Part shown: piece after piece, positions 31,792 through 39,527 of the stretch
Numbering within the stretch: the first letter of the stretch is position 1
Layout of the letters: every line of letters starts with the position of its first letter
NCBI GenBank assembly: GCA_016290905.1
Contig: JAEEVO010000017.1
Coordinates: forward strand, 1-39,527
Direction of reading: 5' to 3'
DNA length: 39,527 bases
Origin: Lachnospiraceae bacterium
GTDB lineage: Bacteria > Bacillota > Clostridia > Lachnospirales > Lachnospiraceae
Notes under the pieces: generated by a model
Seen by the model: the letters and a program-made list of their open reading frames with translations, nothing else
What the model was told of the DNA's origin: nothing
Database searches by the model: none
Translations under genes and position numbers: made by a program

Positions 31792-33072
31792 ATGAGCAAT
31801 TACAAGTTTGAGACATTACAGTTACACGTAGGACAGGAGCAGGCAGACCCCGCAACAGATTCACGTGCGGTACCGATTTACCAGACAACATCTTATGTAT
31901 TCCATAACAGCAAGCATGCGGCAGACAGATTCGGACTTGCAGATGCGGGAAACATTTACGGAAGACTTACTAATTCGACACAGGATGTTCTTGAAAAGAG
32001 AATTGCAGCTCTTGAAGGCGGCAGCGCAGCTTTGGCACTTGCATCCGGTGCGGCAGCAATAACATATACAATTGAAGCTTTGGCAGCAAACGGCGGCCAT
32101 ATCGTAGCGCAGAAGACAATCTACGGCGGAAGCTACAACCTGCTTGCACATACACTTCCCCAGTACGGGATTGAGACCACATTTGTTGACGCACATAACC
32201 TTAAAGAGGTTGAGGCAGCGATCAAAGACAATACAAGAGCCATCTATCTTGAGACTTTAGGAAATCCCAACAGCGATATACCGGATGTAGATGCTATTTC
32301 CGAGATAGCTCACAAGTACGGACTTCCCGTAGTAGTTGACAATACTTTTGGTACTCCTTATCTTTTCAGGGCTTTTGAGCATGGCGCAGATATCGTGGTT
32401 CATTCGGCTACAAAATTTATAGGTGGACACGGGACCACACTTGGTGGTATAATCGTTGAGTCCGGTAAGTTCAACTGGAAGGCAAGCGGTAAGTATCCGA
32501 ATATCGCAGCTCCCAATCCAAGCTACCATGGAGTATCTTTCTACGATGTGGTTGGACCTGCAGCTTTCGTTACATTTATCAGAGCTATCCTTCTTCGTGA
32601 TACCGGCGCTACCATTTCTCCTTTCAATGCATTCCTGTTACTTCAGGGCATTGAGACACTTTCCTTAAGACTTGACAGACATGCAGAGAATACAAAGAAG
32701 GTAGTTGAGTTTTTAAAGAATCATCCCAAGGTTGCAAAGGTAAATCATCCTTCGCTTCCCGATCATCCCGATCATGAGCTTTATAAAAGATACTTCCCCA
32801 ACGGTGGTGGATCGATATTTACATTCGATATCAAAGGCGGAAAGGAAGAGGCATGGAAGTTCATCGATAACCTTAAGATATTCTCACTTCTTGCCAATGT
32901 AGCAGATGTAAAGAGCCTGGTTATCCATCCTGCAACAACCACTCATTCACAGCTTTCGGAGGAAGAACTTTTAGATCAGGGTATCACCCAGAGCACGATC
33001 AGACTTTCAATAGGTACTGAGCATATCGATGATATCATCGCAGACCTTGAAAACGGATTCGCAGCAGTGTAA
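31792..33072 (+). CDS. metY: O-acetylhomoserine sulfhydrylase
   Basis: 426 residues from ATG 31792 (AAGGAG upstream); the in-frame A-rich stretch from 31717 lacks a ribosome site. The PLP lysine is K208 in HSATKFIGGHG. TLQLHVGQEQ at the start, IYGRLTNST and EGIETLSLR-type segments match the Cys/Met-metabolism PLP family of the 430-residue MetY/Cys25 class, longer than cystathionine lyases. It makes homocysteine from O-acetylhomoserine and sulfide, or cysteine from O-acetylserine. It shares the leader-controlled transcript with cysK. Confidence 0.92.
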   Translation: MSNYKFETLQLHVGQEQADPATDSRAVPIYQTTSYVFHNSKHAADRFGLADAGNIYGRLTNSTQDVLEKRIAALEGGSAALALASGAAAITYTIEALAANGGHIVAQKTIYGGSYNLLAHTLPQYGIETTFVDAHNLKEVEAAIKDNTRAIYLETLGNPNSDIPDVDAISEIAHKYGLPVVVDNTFGTPYLFRAFEHGADIVVHSATKFIGGHGTTLGGIIVESGKFNWKASGKYPNIAAPNPSYHGVSFYDVVGPAAFVTFIRAILLRDTGATISPFNAFLLLQGIETLSLRLDRHAENTKKVVEFLKNHPKVAKVNHPSLPDHPDHELYKRYFPNGGGSIFTFDIKGGKEEAWKFIDNLKIFSLLANVADVKSLVIHPATTTHSQLSEEELLDQGITQSTIRLSIGTEHIDDIIADLENGFAAV

Positions 33073-33102
33073 CAAAACTAAAGATGCGTAGCATCGTTTT
33101 GT
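33071..33102 (+). other. Hairpin between metY and cysK
   Basis: AACAAAAC-TAAA-GATGC-GTA-GCATC-GTTTTGTT folds into a stem with one asymmetric bulge. It lacks a T-run past the stem and runs into repeat B, so it may stabilise or process the mRNA rather than end it. Confidence 0.55.
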
Positions 33103-33140
33103 TACCGAGGAAACGCTGAAGGCGTTTTCGAGGTGACATT
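33080..33140. repeat. Dispersed repeat family B, copy 2
   Basis: Matches 6156-6215; core GTTACCGAGGAAACG, CTGAAG, GCGTTTTCGAGGTGAC. It ends 29 bases before the cysK ATG. Confidence 0.8.
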
Positions 33141-33169
33141 AATTAATAAAAAGAAAGAAGGATATTATT

Positions 33170-34099
33170 ATGTCAAACATTTATAAGGGAACATTAGGAT
33201 TAATAGGAAATACTCCGCTTGTTGAAGTAACAAACATTGAAAAGGAACTCGGACTTGAGGCAACAGTACTTGTTAAGCTTGAATACTTTAATCCCGCAGG
33301 AAGCGTTAAGGATCGTATCGCAAAGGCCATGATCGAAGACGCAGAGAAGAGGGGAGTTTTAAAGGAAGGCTCCGTTATCATCGAGCCCACCTCCGGTAAT
33401 ACCGGTATAGGTCTTGCAGCTATTTCGGCTGCAAAGGGATATCGCATCATCCTTACAATGCCTGAGACCATGAGCGTTGAGAGAAGAAACATTCTTAAGG
33501 CATACGGTGCAGAGATAGTTCTTACCGAAGGCGCAAAGGGTATGAAGGGTGCTATCGCAAAGGCTGAAGAGCTTGCCAAGGAAATCGAGGGCAGCTTTAT
33601 CCCCGGACAGTTCGTAAATCCCGCAAACCCCGCAATCCATAAGGCAACAACAGGTCCCGAGATCTGGAATGATACAGACGGAAAAGTTGATATCTTCATC
33701 GCAGGCGTAGGCACAGGCGGAACACTTACAGGTGTCGGCGAGTATCTCAAGGAGAAGAATCCCGATATAAAGATAGTTGCATTGGAACCCGAGGATTCAC
33801 CCGTTCTTTCGGAAGGAAGAAGCGGTGCACATAAGATCCAGGGTATTGGAGCCGGATTTGTTCCAGACGTCCTTAACACAAAAATCTATGATGAAATCTT
33901 TAAGGCTCCTGGTCAGAATGCATTTGATACCGCAAAGCTCCTGGCAAAGAAGGAAGGTATCTCCGTAGGTATTTCCTCAGGTGCAGCACTTTACGGTGCA
34001 ATAACACTTGCACAGCGTCCCGAGAACAAGGGTAAGACAATTGTTGCACTGCTTCCCGACAGTGGTGACAGATATTATTCAACAGCATTATTCTCTTGA
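33170..34099 (+). CDS. cysK: Cysteine synthase A
   Basis: 309 residues, the usual CysK length. PLP lysine K47 in [11 protein letters not shown], the substrate loop [11 protein letters not shown] and the phosphate-binding [12 protein letters not shown] are all present. It makes cysteine from O-acetylserine and sulfide in the cytoplasm. AAAGAAGGA precedes the ATG. It follows metY by 97 bases with no separate promoter seen. Confidence 0.95.
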   Translation: MSNIYKGTLGLIGNTPLVEVTNIEKELGLEATVLVKLEYFNPAGSVKDRIAKAMIEDAEKRGVLKEGSVIIEPTSGNTGIGLAAISAAKGYRIILTMPETMSVERRNILKAYGAEIVLTEGAKGMKGAIAKAEELAKEIEGSFIPGQFVNPANPAIHKATTGPEIWNDTDGKVDIFIAGVGTGGTLTGVGEYLKEKNPDIKIVALEPEDSPVLSEGRSGAHKIQGIGAGFVPDVLNTKIYDEIFKAPGQNAFDTAKLLAKKEGISVGISSGAALYGAITLAQRPENKGKTIVALLPDSGDRYYSTALFS

Positions 34100-34108
34100 A
34101 AAAGTTGC

Positions 34109-34146
34109 GTAAGGCCTCCGACATGTAAAAGTGCCGGGGGTCTTAC
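34109..34146 (+). other. Hairpin after cysK
   Basis: GTAAGGCCTCCGACA, loop, TGCCGGGGGTCTTAC: a 15-bp stem with a few mismatches. It is followed by AAAAAG, not T, so read-through into leader B is possible. Confidence 0.6.
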
Positions 34147-34172
34147 AAAAAGAAGAATTGGAGACAATGATT

Positions 34173-34268
34173 ATGAAAACTAACGGCAGACAGGATTATT
34201 CATATTTAAGCGGCATAAGCTTCATGTGTATGTGTTGTTATACATATGAGGTCTGTTGCCGTGTGTAA
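34173..34268 (+). CDS. Leader peptide B, cysteine-rich, upstream of the SsuA-like gene
   Basis: 31 residues: MKTNGRQDYSYLSGISF, then MCMCCYTYEVCCRV. Five Cys codons (residues 19, 21, 22, 28, 29), so about one residue in six. GGAGACA lies 8-14 bases upstream of the ATG. An intrinsic terminator starts 38 bases after the stop codon. The run of Cys codons ahead of a terminator, upstream of sulfur-uptake genes, fits a cysteine-sensing attenuator leader. It has no known homologue to me. Confidence 0.75.
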   Translation: MKTNGRQDYSYLSGISFMCMCCYTYEVCCRV

Positions 34269-34333
34269 AACTGTATTCCTGTAATTATATATTACAATGT
34301 GGATGATCAGGCACGGCGGTGCCTGATTTTTTT
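34256..34333 (+). promoter_or_regulatory. Attenuator B: terminator with competing pairing
   Basis: Terminator: ATCAGGCAC (34306-34314), loop GGCG, GTGCCTGAT (34319-34327), then a T run: nine perfect pairs. Competing pair: TTGCCGTG (34256-34263, inside codons 29-31 of the leader) with CACGGCGG (34312-34319), eight pairs including two G-U. A ribosome paused at Cys19-22 leaves TTGCCGTG free; one that reaches the stop codon covers it. Confidence 0.7.
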
Positions 34334-34350
34334 ATGCAAGGAGGAGATTT

Positions 34351-34422
34351 ATGGAACGGTACTTATCTGCCGGAGGTTTGATAGAATGTCAAAGCAGGTT
34401 AAAATGCCGAGAACAGTATTGA
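34351..34422 (+). CDS. Short ORF behind attenuator B
   Basis: ATG 34351 to TGA 34422 encodes 23 residues (MERYLSAGGLIECQSRLKCR, EQY) with a very strong AAGGAGGAG eight bases upstream. Two Cys. No family recognised. It may be a second leader peptide or the remnant of an older gene start. Confidence 0.45.
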   Translation: MERYLSAGGLIECQSRLKCREQY

Positions 34423-34479
34423 ACAATGAAAAAGAAAAAGCAGGAAAACAACAAAATAAAAAAACAGGAGAAAACAATC

Positions 34480-35502
34480 ATGAAATTAAGAAAATTATTT
34501 GCATTAATATTATCAGCAGCACTTATATCGGTTTCAGTTACAGCTTGCGCTAAGGAATCAAATGCGGGCACAAAGGAAACGGAGAGTCTTAAGACCATAA
34601 GGGTCGGATACATGACGGGAATGCCGGACCAGTATGCAGGATATATCGGAACCGAACAGGGAATATTTGAAAAGCACGGGATCAAGATAGAGTCAAGCGA
34701 ATACGCTGCAGGAATCAACACGGTTGACGCAATAGCAACAGGAACGGTTGATATCGGACTTCTTGCTGATTATGCAGCGGTCAACCGCATAGGAAACACT
34801 CTTGATGCAACCAATCTTGTAATATTTTCCGAACTTGCTCTTTCGGAGCCGAACATCGGCGGTCTGTATGTAGCACCTCAGTATGCAAACGATCTCAAGT
34901 CACTTGACGGAAGCGAGGGCTGGATCACTCAGATAGGAACCGTATGGGAATATTACAACTGGCAGTCACAGAATTATATCGGTATCGATCCCGAAAAGCA
35001 GAAGATCGTTCAGACCGATTCAAAACAGACATCACTTGCACTTGCGGCACAGGGAAATGCTTCGGCCATCGTTGCTCATGGCGCAGACGGAAGACGCTTT
35101 GCAGAGCAGGGCTGGGTACTTGCAGTTTCATCAAAGGATATGGGAGTTAAGACCGGTATTTATCTTGTAACCACGAGAGAGTTCCTGGCAAATAACAGTG
35201 ATCTCATTGCAAATTATCTGAAGGCTCTCAATGAGAGCATAGACTATATATCGGCAAATACGGAAGAATCAGCAGTCAAGGCAGAAGCAAAATTCGGCGT
35301 ATTAAAGGATGACTTTGTTATTGCATGGAAATCATATAATTTTGAACTCGGATTTACCGAAGCAGGTGCAGAACATCTTGAAAAAGTCGGAGCATGGGCT
35401 CTTGAACACGGGAAATACGGCAAGGCATACGATATCCGCAAGTTCATAGATACTTCCGCAGCAGAAAAGGCAATCCCCGATAAGGTTACGATCAAAAAAT
35501 AA
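34480..35502 (+). CDS. SsuA/NMT1-type substrate-binding lipoprotein (sulfonate or sulfate-ester uptake)
   Basis: 340 residues from ATG 34480 (CAGGAG 9 bases upstream); an in-frame ATG at 34426 has no ribosome site and would bury the signal peptide. Lipobox VTAC gives the lipidated Cys near residue 23. The mature part opens IRVGYMTGMPDQYAGYIGTE and continues with DAIATGTVDIGLL, typical of the SsuA/TauA/ThiY periplasmic-binding fold. The ABC permease and ATPase are not in the window and may lie downstream. Context (sulfatase, AprA-like, Cys leader) points to an organosulfur ligand. Confidence 0.85.
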   Translation: MKLRKLFALILSAALISVSVTACAKESNAGTKETESLKTIRVGYMTGMPDQYAGYIGTEQGIFEKHGIKIESSEYAAGINTVDAIATGTVDIGLLADYAAVNRIGNTLDATNLVIFSELALSEPNIGGLYVAPQYANDLKSLDGSEGWITQIGTVWEYYNWQSQNYIGIDPEKQKIVQTDSKQTSLALAAQGNASAIVAHGADGRRFAEQGWVLAVSSKDMGVKTGIYLVTTREFLANNSDLIANYLKALNESIDYISANTEESAVKAEAKFGVLKDDFVIAWKSYNFELGFTEAGAEHLEKVGAWALEHGKYGKAYDIRKFIDTSAAEKAIPDKVTIKK

Positions 35503-35516
35503 AAGGAGGTGTTCGG

Positions 35517-36797
35517 ATGTCTGATCTTGCAAAGGCAGCTACAGAACTGTATGAATACGGTTTTGCTTTGGTGGTAACCGAAGCAACACACTATGGTTCC
35601 GATGACAAGGGAATAACCCATTTTCGGGAGTTCCCCACGGAGAAAAACAAAAAAGTCGTTAGACTGAATATGGATACATTGTATTCGCTCGCATGGACAC
35701 AGCTTGCAAGAACGCCATATGTGGTTCATATTCCTAAGATAACAGAACGTTATTATCTTTTCCCGATAATGGACGCATATACCAACGTGGTCGAGTCGAT
35801 CGGAACACGTACTCCGGAGAGAGCCGAGGGAGATTATCTGCTTATACTGGAAGGTGAAGATATCCCCAAAGGTTATGAAAACCACAGGATAATACGTCTT
35901 AAAAACTCACTCAATGCAGTTCTGCTCCGTATCGAAACAAGAGGTAAGGCTGATTATGGTTTTGTAAACAGTCTTCAGGACAGGTTTGTTTTTAAGCCCT
36001 TGTATGAAGACAGGATAAAATCTTCGGAACATGAAGCACCGGAATCTCCGGTTGCATTTACCGCAGGCCTGAGTGCCGAAGAATTTTTCAAACTGTTCGC
36101 GAAGCTTTCAAAAGAAAATCCGATAGCTGATGAAAGGTATGTAAAATACTTTGAGCTTTTCGGATATGACAGGGAAAACGGAAGCTTTGCTTTTGAAAAT
36201 CTTTCGGAAGAACAGAAGGAAGCGCTTGAGCAGGGGCGTATCAATGCTCTTGATATCTTAAGAAAAGGAATAAGAAGCGATAAATACGGTGTGCGAAAAA
36301 GAGGCTGGCTGTCAATTACCGGCGGTATAGGAAATTATGGTGATGACTATCGCCAACGTGCACTGACGGCATACGGCGGATGGGGTGCGAATCTAATAGA
36401 GGACAGCGCGTATGTTGCAGGATTTGGTGATGATGACGGGGAGAGATTTTCAAACCGTCATTCATACAGACTCCATTTCGCGCCTGACGGATATCCTCAC
36501 GCCGCAGTGTTCTGGTCGATCACTCTTTACGGAGAACCGAGTATGTATCCGGCCGCAAATTCTATTGATCGATTTGCGATAAATTCTTTCGATCTGGAAA
36601 ACGGGAATGTATCGAAAAACGAGGATGGTTCTTTGGATATATATATTTCAAAGGACGCTCCCGAAGGCGAGACTGCAAGAAACTGGCTCCCCGCTCCACA
36701 GAATGAGGAACATTTTTCACTTACGATAAGGATATATTATCCTGATGAGATAACAATACGCGGACAGTGGGATCCTCCGTCGATAACAAAAATATGA
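35517..36797 (+). CDS. DUF1254/DUF1214 domain protein
   Basis: 426 residues, no signal peptide; AAAGGAGGTG precedes the ATG. The N-terminal half has VRLNMDTLYSLAWTQL and YLFPIMDAYTNVVESIGTRT (DUF1254). The C-terminal half has YRLHFAPDGYPHAAVFWSIT and LDIYISKDAPEG (DUF1214). The biochemical role of this pair is not established. It lies between a sulfur-compound binding protein and an alkylsulfatase, with 14- and 13-base gaps, so it probably acts on or with the same substrate. Confidence 0.88.
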   Translation: MSDLAKAATELYEYGFALVVTEATHYGSDDKGITHFREFPTEKNKKVVRLNMDTLYSLAWTQLARTPYVVHIPKITERYYLFPIMDAYTNVVESIGTRTPERAEGDYLLILEGEDIPKGYENHRIIRLKNSLNAVLLRIETRGKADYGFVNSLQDRFVFKPLYEDRIKSSEHEAPESPVAFTAGLSAEEFFKLFAKLSKENPIADERYVKYFELFGYDRENGSFAFENLSEEQKEALEQGRINALDILRKGIRSDKYGVRKRGWLSITGGIGNYGDDYRQRALTAYGGWGANLIEDSAYVAGFGDDDGERFSNRHSYRLHFAPDGYPHAAVFWSITLYGEPSMYPAANSIDRFAINSFDLENGNVSKNEDGSLDIYISKDAPEGETARNWLPAPQNEEHFSLTIRIYYPDEITIRGQWDPPSITKI

Positions 36798-36810
36798 GGT
36801 AAATATTATT

Positions 36811-38820
36811 ATGAGCAATATAATTCTGAACAATGAGGTCAAAGGTGCATCTGAAGAGACGTTGAAAAGAAACAGGAGAGCAGCCGAGGAGCTCGGACTT
36901 GATCTGAATGATACTGTCAACAGTGAGCTTGAGCTTGCGTATCAAAACCGGATACTGCCTCTTGATGATTACAAGGTGACGGCAGAAGACGGAAGCGTTG
37001 TCTTTGATCTTACGCAATATTCATTTTTCAAACAGAAGGCAGCTGCCGAGACCGTAAATCCCAGTCTATGGTTGAACGGTAAGTCAAATTACGCGGCAGG
37101 GGTATTTGAGGTTTTAAAAGATAAGATTTATCAGGTTCGCGGACTCGATATTGCGAATTTTACGATCGTAAGGAGTAAGACCGGGTGGATAGTTCTTGAT
37201 ACCACATCCTTCCCCGAGGTAGCCGCTGTATCTTTGAAGTTACTGAAACAGGCTATAGGAGAAAATATTAAAGATAATATCAGAGCCGTGATAATCAGTC
37301 ATTCCCACGGAGATCATTTCGGAGGAATTGCCGGAACGGTTGATGAAGATAAGGTCGGGAAGCTGTCGGATGGAAAGATCCCGATAATCGTACCGGCAGG
37401 GTTTGATGAAGAAACGGTTAAGGAAAATGTTTTTGCAGGACATGCCATGAGCGTGCGTGCGAGATATCAGTTTGGTGTAGGTATTCCCGCCGGCGTAAGG
37501 GGAAAGGTGTCGGCCGGTATTGGAATCCCGGGCGGCAGAGGCAGATTTTCATATATCCGTCCTACCGATTTCATAACAGAGGATTCCGTACTCGATATAG
37601 ATGGTCTAAAGGTTGAGTTCCAGCTTACTCCGGGTACCGAGGCGCCTGCGGAAATGAATAATTATTTCCCGGAATACAGGGCATTTTGGGCTGCCGAGAA
37701 TTGCTCCGGATCACTTCACAATCTTTATCCGATCCGAGGGGCACAGCTTCGTGACAGCGCGGCATGGTGGAGATTCACTCAGATCGCGCTTGAAAAATAC
37801 GGAAGAAATTCCGATGTTGTATTTCAGGCACATAATCATCCGCATTACAATACTCCCGAAAACCCTGAGGGAGTTGTGGAATACCTGAGGAACAATTCAG
37901 CCATATACAAGCTGATCCATGATCGGACACTTCTTTTGGCCAATCTGGGCAAGACCGCAAAAGAAACGGCAAAGCTTATAACGATCCCGGAAAAACTGAA
38001 GAAGGCGTGGTATATCAGACCGTATTACGGTTCGCTGCAGATAAACTCGCGCGCAGTTTATACCAAGTATCTCGGTTTCTGGAACGGAGATCCGAATGAG
38101 ATCGATCCGCTTACCGAGAAAGAAGAGGCTGAGCTTTTCCTCAGATATGCGGGCTCAGAGGAACATGTTCTGGAGCTGGCCGAAGAGGATCTTGCAAACG
38201 GTAAATACGAACAGGCTGCAAAGGCGGCAGGCTATGTGGTTTTCGCAAATCCCGGAAATCTGAAGGCACGTTATATCGAGGCAGACGCGTTCGAACAACT
38301 CGGATATCGTGCAGAATCGAGTGTATGGAGAAACGCATATTTAAGCGGAGCGCATGATCTGCGTGAACGTAAAACCGATGATCCGCTTAAGAACATTGTA
38401 TTAAAAGAAAATATCGTTTCCAAGCTGTCTCCGCGCATGCTTCTCGATTATCTCGGTATTGTCGCCGACGGTAGAAAAATAGCGGATGAAAATACTAAAT
38501 TCCGTCTTAACGTAGTGGATGCAAGAGCTGACGGTGATACGGATTACAAGGGAAAGAAGGTTAAAAAGGTTTCAGAGTTTTCGGTACATATCTATTACGG
38601 AACCGTTTTGTATTATGAAGGTCATACCGATGAAGAATTACCTGAGATCACGGTTCCCGAGGAGAAGCTTCCGCTGATACTCAACACGGAGAGCAATGCA
38701 ATCTTTGAGGCCGCGGAAACAGATATACCCGAGGTTATTGAAACCATAAGAAGCGCTGTTATCAACATACGGAAAGAAGCCTATTTCCCGATGGTAGAAG
38801 CTAATACGAGAGAATTATAA
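36811..38820 (+). CDS. SdsA-type alkylsulfatase (metallo-beta-lactamase fold)
   Basis: 669 residues; GAGGTAA precedes the ATG. The metal site SHSHGDHFGG gives H164, H166, D168 and H169. The SdsA-type segment EMNNYFPEYRAFWAAENCSG, SLHNLYPIRGAQLRDSAAWW is clear, followed by AHNHPHYN, the helical dimer domain (YIRPYYGSLQINSRAVYTKY) and an SCP2-like C-terminal domain. The Pseudomonas SdsA1 relatives hydrolyse alkyl sulfates to alcohol and sulfate and are exported. This one has no signal peptide, so it should act in the cytoplasm on imported sulfate esters. Confidence 0.9.
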   Translation: MSNIILNNEVKGASEETLKRNRRAAEELGLDLNDTVNSELELAYQNRILPLDDYKVTAEDGSVVFDLTQYSFFKQKAAAETVNPSLWLNGKSNYAAGVFEVLKDKIYQVRGLDIANFTIVRSKTGWIVLDTTSFPEVAAVSLKLLKQAIGENIKDNIRAVIISHSHGDHFGGIAGTVDEDKVGKLSDGKIPIIVPAGFDEETVKENVFAGHAMSVRARYQFGVGIPAGVRGKVSAGIGIPGGRGRFSYIRPTDFITEDSVLDIDGLKVEFQLTPGTEAPAEMNNYFPEYRAFWAAENCSGSLHNLYPIRGAQLRDSAAWWRFTQIALEKYGRNSDVVFQAHNHPHYNTPENPEGVVEYLRNNSAIYKLIHDRTLLLANLGKTAKETAKLITIPEKLKKAWYIRPYYGSLQINSRAVYTKYLGFWNGDPNEIDPLTEKEEAELFLRYAGSEEHVLELAEEDLANGKYEQAAKAAGYVVFANPGNLKARYIEADAFEQLGYRAESSVWRNAYLSGAHDLRERKTDDPLKNIVLKENIVSKLSPRMLLDYLGIVADGRKIADENTKFRLNVVDARADGDTDYKGKKVKKVSEFSVHIYYGTVLYYEGHTDEELPEITVPEEKLPLILNTESNAIFEAAETDIPEVIETIRSAVINIRKEAYFPMVEANTREL

Positions 38821-38892
38821 AAGAAGGCGTTTCTTAAAAGAAAAACTTGATCTGCTTCTTAATGATAAGTCAGATCGATAAAGGAAAAGATA

Positions 38893-39527
38893 ATGGATCA
38901 TAAGGTTATTGAATCAGATGTATTGATAATAGGCGGAGGGACTGCAGGCTGCTATGCCGCAATAAAGCTTGCAGAGACCTCCGACCTGACAATAGCTATA
39001 GCGGAGAAGGCCGATATAAGGCGCAGCGGTTGTTTGGCAGCAGGAGTAAATGCATTAAATGCTTATATTACCGAAGGCCATGAACCTATGGACTATGTAA
39101 GATATGCCTCGCTAGATGCTGACGGTATCGTAAGGGAAGATCTTCTTCTTGATATCTGTGAAAGACTGAATGAAGTCACTCATGATATGGAAAAAAGGGG
39201 ATTGACTATCCTGAAGGATGAAAACGGGAAATATGTTTCAAGAGGATGGAGAAATCTTAAGATAAACGGGGAAAACATAAAACCCATACTTGCCGGTGCT
39301 GTAGCGGCCCATGACAGGATAAGCGTTTACAATCATGTTAACATTACCGATTACAGATCTTCCGGGAAAAGAATATGCGGAGCATACGGATTCGGAGTAA
39401 ATGACGGATTGTTTTACGAATTCCGTTCCAAAGCGGTTCTTATTGCCACGGGAGGGGCTGCGGGGATATATAGGCCCAATAATCCCGGTGAGAACTCACA
39501 TCAGATGTGGTATTGTCCGTTTAATAC
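38893..39527 (+). CDS. FAD-dependent AprA-like (adenylylsulfate reductase alpha / SdhA-family) flavoprotein, 3' partial
   Basis: 211 residues are visible from ATG 38893 (AAAGGAAAAG upstream) to the window edge. The Rossmann FAD motif is VLIIGGGTAGCYAA, followed by EKADIRRSGCLAAGVNALNA and GWRNLKINGENIKPILAGA, which resemble AprA-type flavoproteins more than succinate dehydrogenases. It fits reduction of APS or sulfite-generating intermediates to feed sulfide to metY and cysK. The iron-sulfur partner (AprB-like) would lie beyond the edge. Confidence 0.82.
   Translation, partial: MDHKVIESDVLIIGGGTAGCYAAIKLAETSDLTIAIAEKADIRRSGCLAAGVNALNAYITEGHEPMDYVRYASLDADGIVREDLLLDICERLNEVTHDMEKRGLTILKDENGKYVSRGWRNLKINGENIKPILAGAVAAHDRISVYNHVNITDYRSSGKRICGAYGFGVNDGLFYEFRSKAVLIATGGAAGIYRPNNPGENSHQMWYCPFN

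Noticed and set aside
33181-33879. Long minus-strand frame of 232 codons
   Set aside because: It is the shadow of cysK, caused by codon bias; no start signal and no family similarity.
34109-34146. Intrinsic terminator after cysK
   Set aside because: The hairpin is strong but is followed by A, not T, on the + strand, so it was listed only as a hairpin.

Overview
The window looks like chromosomal DNA of a Gram-positive anaerobe of the Clostridia, most likely Lachnospiraceae (Butyrivibrio or Pseudobutyrivibrio relatives). Reasons: moderate GC with free use of ATA for Ile, strong AGGAGG-type ribosome sites, near-consensus sigma-A promoters with 17-bp spacers, a T-box ahead of thrS, Sec and lipoprotein signals of Gram-positive type, and a domain-permuted GH3 beta-glucosidase of the kind known from Butyrivibrio and Ruminococcus. 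This is inferred from gene content only. No phage, CRISPR array, rRNA or tRNA gene was seen.

Layout. 1-5.8 kb: the end of a C_GCAxxG_C_C-type cysteine protein, then secreted proteins: a cystatin-like/I9-like protease-inhibitor protein split by a 17-nt poly(A) tract, an FnIII+HAD phosphatase, a YD-repeat protein and a transglutaminase-like protein. 5.8-13.2 kb: a small membrane protein, an alpha/beta hydrolase coupled to a microbial-type PARG, a lipoprotein esterase, a GNAT/HAD pair and the permuted GH3 enzyme. 13.2-20.9 kb: a diguanylate cyclase followed by an odd AMP-ligase/RsbW-like fusion, then rfbB divergent from a MerR-methyltransferase fusion, a HAD phosphatase, a PT-repeat lipoprotein and an ABC-exporter remnant. 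20.9-26.8 kb: T-box-controlled thrS, a lipoprotein, an iron-type alcohol dehydrogenase, and a MATE exporter coupled to a small protein. 27-31.2 kb: a hybrid sensor kinase (Cache, HisKA, REC, HPt) with a two-receiver response regulator. 31.2-39.5 kb: a sulfur-assimilation island: metY, cysK, an SsuA-like binding lipoprotein, a DUF1254/DUF1214 protein, an SdsA-type alkylsulfatase and the start of an AprA-like flavoprotein.

The most interesting signal is in the sulfur island. Both metY-cysK and the sulfur-ester segment are preceded by short ORFs with good ribosome sites and Cys-Cys codons (31450-31572 and 34173-34268). Each is followed by an intrinsic terminator whose 5' arm can instead pair with a segment just downstream of the Cys codons. 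That is the layout of ribosome-mediated, cysteine-sensing transcription attenuation, used twice in about 3 kb.

Other notable items: the split multi-headed inhibitor gene; an AMP-ligase/HATPase fusion with substitutions at key sites in both domains; a promoter with a 19-bp spacer and central dyad (the MerR-activated type) between rfbB and the MerR-methyltransferase gene; and two dispersed palindromic repeat families in intergenic spaces.
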